From the NCBI GenBank assembly GCA_016719855.1, contig JADJYH010000068.1:1-21559 (forward strand): a stretch of DNA of 21,559 bases, written 5' to 3'. The position numbers and the translations under genes are program-made. Below the pieces are notes generated by a model. It did no database searches. It was not told the origin of the DNA and saw nothing but the letters and a program-made list of their open reading frames with translations. This document shows positions 16,885 to 21,559 of this stretch, in pieces (position 1 is the stretch's first letter; every line of letters begins with the position of its first letter). This DNA is from Saprospiraceae bacterium. GTDB lineage: Bacteria > Bacteroidota > Bacteroidia > Chitinophagales > Saprospiraceae.

Positions 16885-19800
16885 ATGAATTCCTTAAAAA
16901 CAATAAGTAACATCACCGGCTGGCTTGTTTTTGCCATTGCCGCTTTCGTCTATTACCAAACTGCCGAACCCACGGGCAGCCTCTGGGACTGTGGTGAGTT
17001 CATCCTTGGAGCCTACAAGCAAGAGGTCGTTCACCCGCCGGGAGCACCGTTGTTCCTGCTGGTTGGCCGGTTGTTCATCTGGTTGGCTGAGACCTTCAGC
17101 GATACCAAGGCGCACCCGGAGAACATCGCTTTTGCCGTCAACTTCATGTCTGGCATCTGCACGGCTTTTGGGGCCATGTTCCTGGCTTGGGTCACCATCA
17201 TCTTGGGCAAATTGTCGCTCGTGGGCCGGGAAGGCGAAACGGACGGCGGACAGAATTTTGCCCTCGCAGGAGCTGGCCTTGTGGCTGGCCTTTCGATGAC
17301 ATTTACCACCTCAATTTGGTTTTCGGCGGTGGAAGGCGAGGTTTACGCCATGTCCACGTTCTTCACCTGCCTCACGGTTTGGTCCATGCTAAAATGGTAC
17401 AACCTGCCCGATGAGCCTCGACACGACCGCTGGTTGGTGTTCACCGTGTACGCTGCGGCACTGTCCATCGGCGTCCACTTGTTGAGCTTGCTCACCTTCC
17501 CGGCGCTGGCCATGTTGTACTATTTCAAAAAGGATATTCAATTCAGCAAATTCAGCTACATGGCCCTGCGGATCCTGTTGGCTGCCGGGTTATTGGTGGC
17601 GATGGTTGTTGTAGCCTCGGGTGCTTCCGGCATCCTGATGAAAGGGCTTGGCGCTCTGCTGATGCTGGGGTTGGCGGTTTACCTGCCCTGGAAAGGCGAG
17701 GACAAATACATTGGGGCGCTGGGCGCATTTGCAGTAGGCTTCCTTGTCATTGCAGCCACTCAAAAGCTGGTGATCACTGGCGTGGCCAACATGTGGGCTT
17801 GGATGGAACTCCAGATGGTCAACGGTTTTGGGATGCCGTTCAACTCAGGCTTGATACCAACTGCGTTGGTGCTGATTGCGATTTTCTTCTTCGGAATGCG
17901 TTATGCCTCCGGCAAGGGGAAGGTGGATTTGATTTTAGTGTCCAGCCTTTCGATCATCTACGGCTTCTTCGCTTTTGGCTGGCTGAACCTGCTGGTATCG
18001 CCCGTCGCTGCGCTGCTTTTTTACTTTGGGCTTCGCAATGCAGACCGTCACCTGATGCAGGTGCTGATGTTCAGCGCACTGATGGCTGTGGTCGGCTTCT
18101 CCACCATCGGCGTGGTGCTGGTACGTGCCAGCGTGGACCCGCCCATCAACATGAACAAGCCCGCCGACCCCGTCCGCTTGCTTTCCTACGTGAACCGTGA
18201 GCAGTACGGCGAGCGCCCGCTGCTCTTCGGCACCGATTTCGACGCCAACCCGGTTGACAACGAAATCACGCCACGCTACGGCCAAGTGGTGAAAATCGTG
18301 GACGGCAAAGAAGTACACAGCTACGAGATCACGGACGAAAAAGTATCCTACAAATTCAAACCGGAGGACAAGCACCTGTTCCCCCGCATGGGCGACGACT
18401 CACAAAACCGCCCCGAAAAATACCGCGCTTGGGTGGACAAACCCACGGGCCGAATCACCTTCGCCGACAACATGACCTACTTGTTCCGCTACCAGTTTGG
18501 CTGGATGTACTGGCGCTATTTTGCCTGGAACTTCATCGGTCGGCAGAATGGCGAGCAGGGCTACTACTCCTGGGACAAAAAGAGTGGCAACTGGGAAAGT
18601 GGCATCAAGTTCATTGATGATATGCGGCTCTACAAAGCCCGCAACGTGCCCGATTCGATGCAAAATGACATGTCCAAGAACCACTACTTTTTCTTGCCAC
18701 TGATTTTTGGCTTGCTTGGTTTGGCATTCCATTTTTTCAAAAAACCGGAAGACGCCACGGCTGTCATGGCCATGTTCCTCATAACGGGACTCGGCATCAT
18801 CATTTACTCCAACCAACCGCCAAACGAGCCACGTGAGCGGGACTATGTGTTGGTCGGTTCGTTCTTGATTTTCTGCATCTGGATTGGCATGGGCGTGCTG
18901 GCGGTTTACAACTTCCTCAAGGATAAAATCGGCGGAGTGGGTGCCGCTGGATTGGCCACGGTGCTGGCACTTTCGGTGCCCTACCTCATGGGCAGCCAAA
19001 ACTGGGACGACCACAGCCGGGCAGGCCACTACGCCTCCCGTGACTATGCCGCCAACTTCCTGAACAGCACGCAGCCAAACGCCATCATTTTCACCTACGG
19101 CGACAACGACACCTACCCGCTCTGGTACTCGCAAGAGGTGGAGGGCATCCGTCGTGACGTGCGGGTAGTGAACCTCTCGCTCATCCAGGTGGACTGGTAC
19201 ATCAACTTGCTGCGCCGCAAAATCAACGACTCCCCACCCATAAAACTGACCATCCCCGCCGATGCCTACCGTGGCAAAAAGCGGAACGCTGTCTATTACA
19301 TCGCCAACCAAGACCAAGGCGAGATGACAGCCACGAAAGCACTGGAGCTGACGGGCGTGGACAAAACATCGAAGAACAATCGGGTAGATGCCGTTTTCCC
19401 TTCGGGAAATATCTACATCCCCGTTGATTTGACCAAAGCGGGCGAGCTTTTCGGCATCAATCCCGGCGACAGCTTGGCGCTGACGGACCGGATTCCGCTG
19501 AAAATGCCGTTCCACAAAACAGGCAACCCAGACCTCTCGTACCTGACCAAGGACGAATTGGCGATACTGGACGTCATCGCTTCCAACATCAACGACCGCC
19601 CGGTTTACTTTGCCGTGACCTGCCGTCCCGACAAGATGCTCGGCCTCGAAGACTACATGCAATTGGAGGGCCTCGGCCTGCGCATCACGCCCATCAAGTC
19701 GCAGAGCGAGCAGGGCCTTTACGTGTACGGCTATGGCCGGGTGAACACCGACCTGCTCTACGACAACGTGATGAACAAGTTCAGATGGGGCAATTTCGAT

Positions 19801-20238
19801 ACGCACCCGACCTTCATTGACCGCAGCTATGGCCCCAGCATCCAGAGCATCCGGGTAGTGATGCTTCGTGGCGCAAGGCGTTTGGCGGACAAGGGCGAGA
19901 AGGAAAAAGCCGTCAACCTCATCGAGAAATACCTGCAATCGTTCCCGCACTACAACTTCCCGTACGACTGGAACACGATGCAGATGTTGAACGTCATGAT
20001 ACAAGCGGGCGGCTACGAAAAAGCCAAGCCACATTTGCAGACGCTGGCCAACGAGACCAAGCAGCAACTGACTTTTCTCAATGGCCTCGACCCTGATTTA
20101 ACGGGGAAAGATGGTAGCTTTGAGCAGGATTTGCAGTTGTTCATGAACGTCAAGGACCTGCTGACCAAATCCGTTGAAAACCAAAAAGACGAGGCTTTCA
20201 AGAAGGAATTGGATACGATGTTTGAACCGTTTAAATAA
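16885..20238 (+). CDS. DUF2723 family membrane protein (TMEM260 / O-mannosyltransferase-like)
   Basis: This 1117-residue protein has a multi-pass membrane N-terminal part (about residues 1-430) with the DUF2723 signatures LWDCGEFILGAYKQEVVHPP and GAPLFLLVGR, where acidic residues sit just after TM1 as in GT-C glycosyltransferases. A large soluble segment and a second membrane block (about 590-700) follow. The C-terminal soluble domain runs from about residue 715 and contains IFTYGDNDTYPLW, GIRRDVRVVNLSLIQ, NDRPVYFAVTC and GLGLRITPI. Family knowledge: DUF2723 includes animal TMEM260, a protein O-mannosyltransferase; the bacterial substrate is unknown. A role in glycosylating exported (for example T9SS) proteins is inference. 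The C-terminal domain recurs in the gene at 13247. The start is supported by the following hydrophobic helix. Confidence 0.93.
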   Translation: MNSLKTISNITGWLVFAIAAFVYYQTAEPTGSLWDCGEFILGAYKQEVVHPPGAPLFLLVGRLFIWLAETFSDTKAHPENIAFAVNFMSGICTAFGAMFLAWVTIILGKLSLVGREGETDGGQNFALAGAGLVAGLSMTFTTSIWFSAVEGEVYAMSTFFTCLTVWSMLKWYNLPDEPRHDRWLVFTVYAAALSIGVHLLSLLTFPALAMLYYFKKDIQFSKFSYMALRILLAAGLLVAMVVVASGASGILMKGLGALLMLGLAVYLPWKGEDKYIGALGAFAVGFLVIAATQKLVITGVANMWAWMELQMVNGFGMPFNSGLIPTALVLIAIFFFGMRYASGKGKVDLILVSSLSIIYGFFAFGWLNLLVSPVAALLFYFGLRNADRHLMQVLMFSALMAVVGFSTIGVVLVRASVDPPINMNKPADPVRLLSYVNREQYGERPLLFGTDFDANPVDNEITPRYGQVVKIVDGKEVHSYEITDEKVSYKFKPEDKHLFPRMGDDSQNRPEKYRAWVDKPTGRITFADNMTYLFRYQFGWMYWRYFAWNFIGRQNGEQGYYSWDKKSGNWESGIKFIDDMRLYKARNVPDSMQNDMSKNHYFFLPLIFGLLGLAFHFFKKPEDATAVMAMFLITGLGIIIYSNQPPNEPRERDYVLVGSFLIFCIWIGMGVLAVYNFLKDKIGGVGAAGLATVLALSVPYLMGSQNWDDHSRAGHYASRDYAANFLNSTQPNAIIFTYGDNDTYPLWYSQEVEGIRRDVRVVNLSLIQVDWYINLLRRKINDSPPIKLTIPADAYRGKKRNAVYYIANQDQGEMTATKALELTGVDKTSKNNRVDAVFPSGNIYIPVDLTKAGELFGINPGDSLALTDRIPLKMPFHKTGNPDLSYLTKDELAILDVIASNINDRPVYFAVTCRPDKMLGLEDYMQLEGLGLRITPIKSQSEQGLYVYGYGRVNTDLLYDNVMNKFRWGNFDTHPTFIDRSYGPSIQSIRVVMLRGARRLADKGEKEKAVNLIEKYLQSFPHYNFPYDWNTMQMLNVMIQAGGYEKAKPHLQTLANETKQQLTFLNGLDPDLTGKDGSFEQDLQLFMNVKDLLTKSVENQKDEAFKKELDTMFEPFK

Positions 20239-20299
20239 GGTATGGAGGTATGAGGTATGAGGTCTGGCTCGCATACCTCATACCTCCATACCTCATACC
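20239..20299. repeat. word-hairpin D after the DUF2723 gene
   Basis: The left arm 20239-20262 is three copies of a 7-8 base word (ggtatgga/ggtatga). The right arm 20276-20299 holds the same words inverted (cctcatacc, cctccatacc). The arms pair almost fully, with one bulge on each side. The element begins on the base after the stop codon and is followed by a short TTTT, so it is the best terminator candidate of the four similar elements. It ends 19 nt before the next ATG. Confidence 0.75.
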
Positions 20300-20317
20300 T
20301 TTTCAGCCTAACCAGAT

Positions 20318-21559
20318 ATGAAAAAAGAGGGAAAACCAGTTATATCCCTTGCGCAACTTGAGAAAATTGCCAAAGCTTTCAGTGCGCCAGAAGGTGAACC
20401 TGCCATTGATTTCTCCAATACCGAAATCGCCTTTGCCGGAAAAAACAACGAGGAACTGAAGAAAACGGAGTGGCTGTTCAAGATGATGAACAACCGCCAC
20501 CTCGTCAACATCGGCTCGAAACTTGGCTTGTTGGGCACGAAAATCCCGCTGCCGTTTTTTGAGCAAATGGTGAAGGCGACCATTTTCAAACAGTTTTGCG
20601 GAGGAACCACCCTGCTCGAATCGCAGCCAGCCATCGAGCACCTACATGAGCTTAACGTTGATTCGGTGCTGGACTACGGCGCCGAGGCGAAGGAGTCGGA
20701 AGACGACTTCAACCGCACGATGAACGAGAACCTGCGGGCCATTGATTTTGGTTCGACCCTGCCCTCCGTGCCAGTCATCAGCTCGAAAATCACCGGCCTT
20801 GCCCGCTTTGGCCTGCTGGAAAAAGTCAGCACAACCAATGCGACGCTCACCACCCAAGAGCGTGGCGAGTTCAAAAACGTGCTGAAAAGGGTGGACGCCA
20901 TTTGCCACCATGCCGCACAAGTGGGCATGTCGGTATTCATTGATGCCGAGGAAACCTGGATTCAGCCAGCTATTGACCTGCTGGCCAACCGCATGATGAA
21001 GCGCTACAACAAAGAAAAAGTAGTGGTATTCAACACCTTCCAGATGTACCGCACGGACAGGCTGGCTTACATCGCCGAGTCGTTTGACCTTGCCGCAGCC
21101 AGGGCTTTCTGCTGGGCGCAAAACTCGTGCGGGGGCGCTTACATGGAAAAGGAACGCAAACGTGCCGAAGAAATGGGCTACCCCTCCCCATCCAACCCAA
21201 CAAGGCGGCCACCGACCATGATTACAACATGGGCATCCAGTTTTGCATCGAAAACTTTGAGAGCATCGCCGTTTGCAACGCAAGCCACAATGCCGAGAGC
21301 TGCCTAAAAATGGCAGCGCTGATTTCGCATAAAAACTTGCCGAAAAACCACCCCCACCTCCAGTTCTGCCAATTGCTCGGAATGAGCGACAACATCACTT
21401 TCAACCTATCCAAAGCGGGCTACAACGTGGCCAAGTACATGGTGTACGGGCAGGTGAAGGAAGTGATTCCCTACCTCATCCGACGGACGCAGGAGAACAC
21501 CTCGATGACTGGAGACGTGAGCCGGGAATTGGATTTGGTGATGAAGGAGGTGAAGCGGA
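20318..21559 (+). CDS. proline dehydrogenase (eukaryote-type PRODH), frameshifted and cut by window end
   Basis: FAD-dependent oxidation of proline to pyrroline-5-carboxylate, the first step of proline breakdown. Residues 1-260 are in one frame, including ATIFKQFCGGTTLLES, GMSVFIDAEETWIQPAIDLL and VVFNTFQMYRTDRLAYI. The first frame then gives nonsense (RAFCWAQNSCG), while the next frame reads GFLLGAKLVRGAYM, the conserved core strand. One base is missing near 21098-21103 and one extra G lies in the run 21130-21135. After EMGYPSP another missing C (21181-21190) shifts to IQPNKAATDHDYNMGIQF, ASHNAE, FCQLLGMSDNI, VPYL-like EVIPYL and RRTQEN, which carries the substrate-binding arginine pair. The last frame is open to the window end and the protein should stop shortly after. 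The uninterrupted first frame would stop at 21307. The intact motifs across three shifts argue for sequence errors. Confidence 0.92.

Noticed and set aside
18400..20067. 555-codon open frame on the minus strand inside the DUF2723 gene
   Set aside because: It lies fully antisense to a well-supported gene, has a V/H/R-rich composition typical of antisense frames in GC-rich DNA, and shows no family motif.

Overview
The window looks like a Bacteroidota chromosome, most likely from the Saprospiria/Saprospirales side. The evidence is type IX secretion (T9SS) C-terminal signals of both type A and type B, a giant multi-domain surface adhesin, TolB-like PD40 propeller proteins, a DUF2723 membrane protein, a TAnnTTTG-type promoter, and intergenic regions rich in short repeats. 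The phylum call is firm; the order is inferred.

Layout. Positions 1-1048 hold the 3' end of a gene that runs into about six copies of a ~32-codon alpha-helical repeat, broken by frameshifts. Positions 1049-1543 have no convincing gene. At 1544-2611 (+) there is a secreted protein with a type A T9SS tail. A 175-bp inverted-repeat element (2641-2815) separates it from a convergent, frameshifted giant adhesin (2853-8465, minus) with about 15 Ig/PKD-like repeats and a type B T9SS tail. The 5' end of the adhesin ORF is fused to what looks like part of an unrelated small cytosolic gene (about 8275-8541). Next on the minus strand come a dicarboxylate/amino-acid:cation symporter (8663-9946) and two related PD40 propeller proteins (10135-11112 and 11600-13011).

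From 13247 everything reads rightward: a secreted protein joining a domain also found at the C-terminus of the DUF2723 protein to a formylglycine-generating-enzyme-like (FGE-like) domain; an ECF sigma factor; a one-TM putative anti-sigma factor; the large DUF2723 membrane protein (TMEM260/O-mannosyltransferase-like); and a eukaryote-type proline dehydrogenase cut by the window end. Each of the first four genes in this block is followed, within 10 nt of its stop codon, by a hairpin built from short repeated words, with a different word each time.

Two points matter for interpretation. First, at least seven single-base frameshifts interrupt otherwise well-conserved genes (adhesin, second PD40 protein, FGE-like protein, proline dehydrogenase three times, solenoid array). 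Several lie in or beside homopolymers, and intact family motifs continue in the next frame, so many are probably sequencing or assembly errors rather than real decay. Second, the most interesting biology is the 13-20 kb block, where a DUF2723 protein and a soluble protein carrying the same domain flank an ECF sigma/anti-sigma pair, and the two genes share a 12-bp upstream sequence. I see no tRNA, rRNA, CRISPR array or intact transposase.
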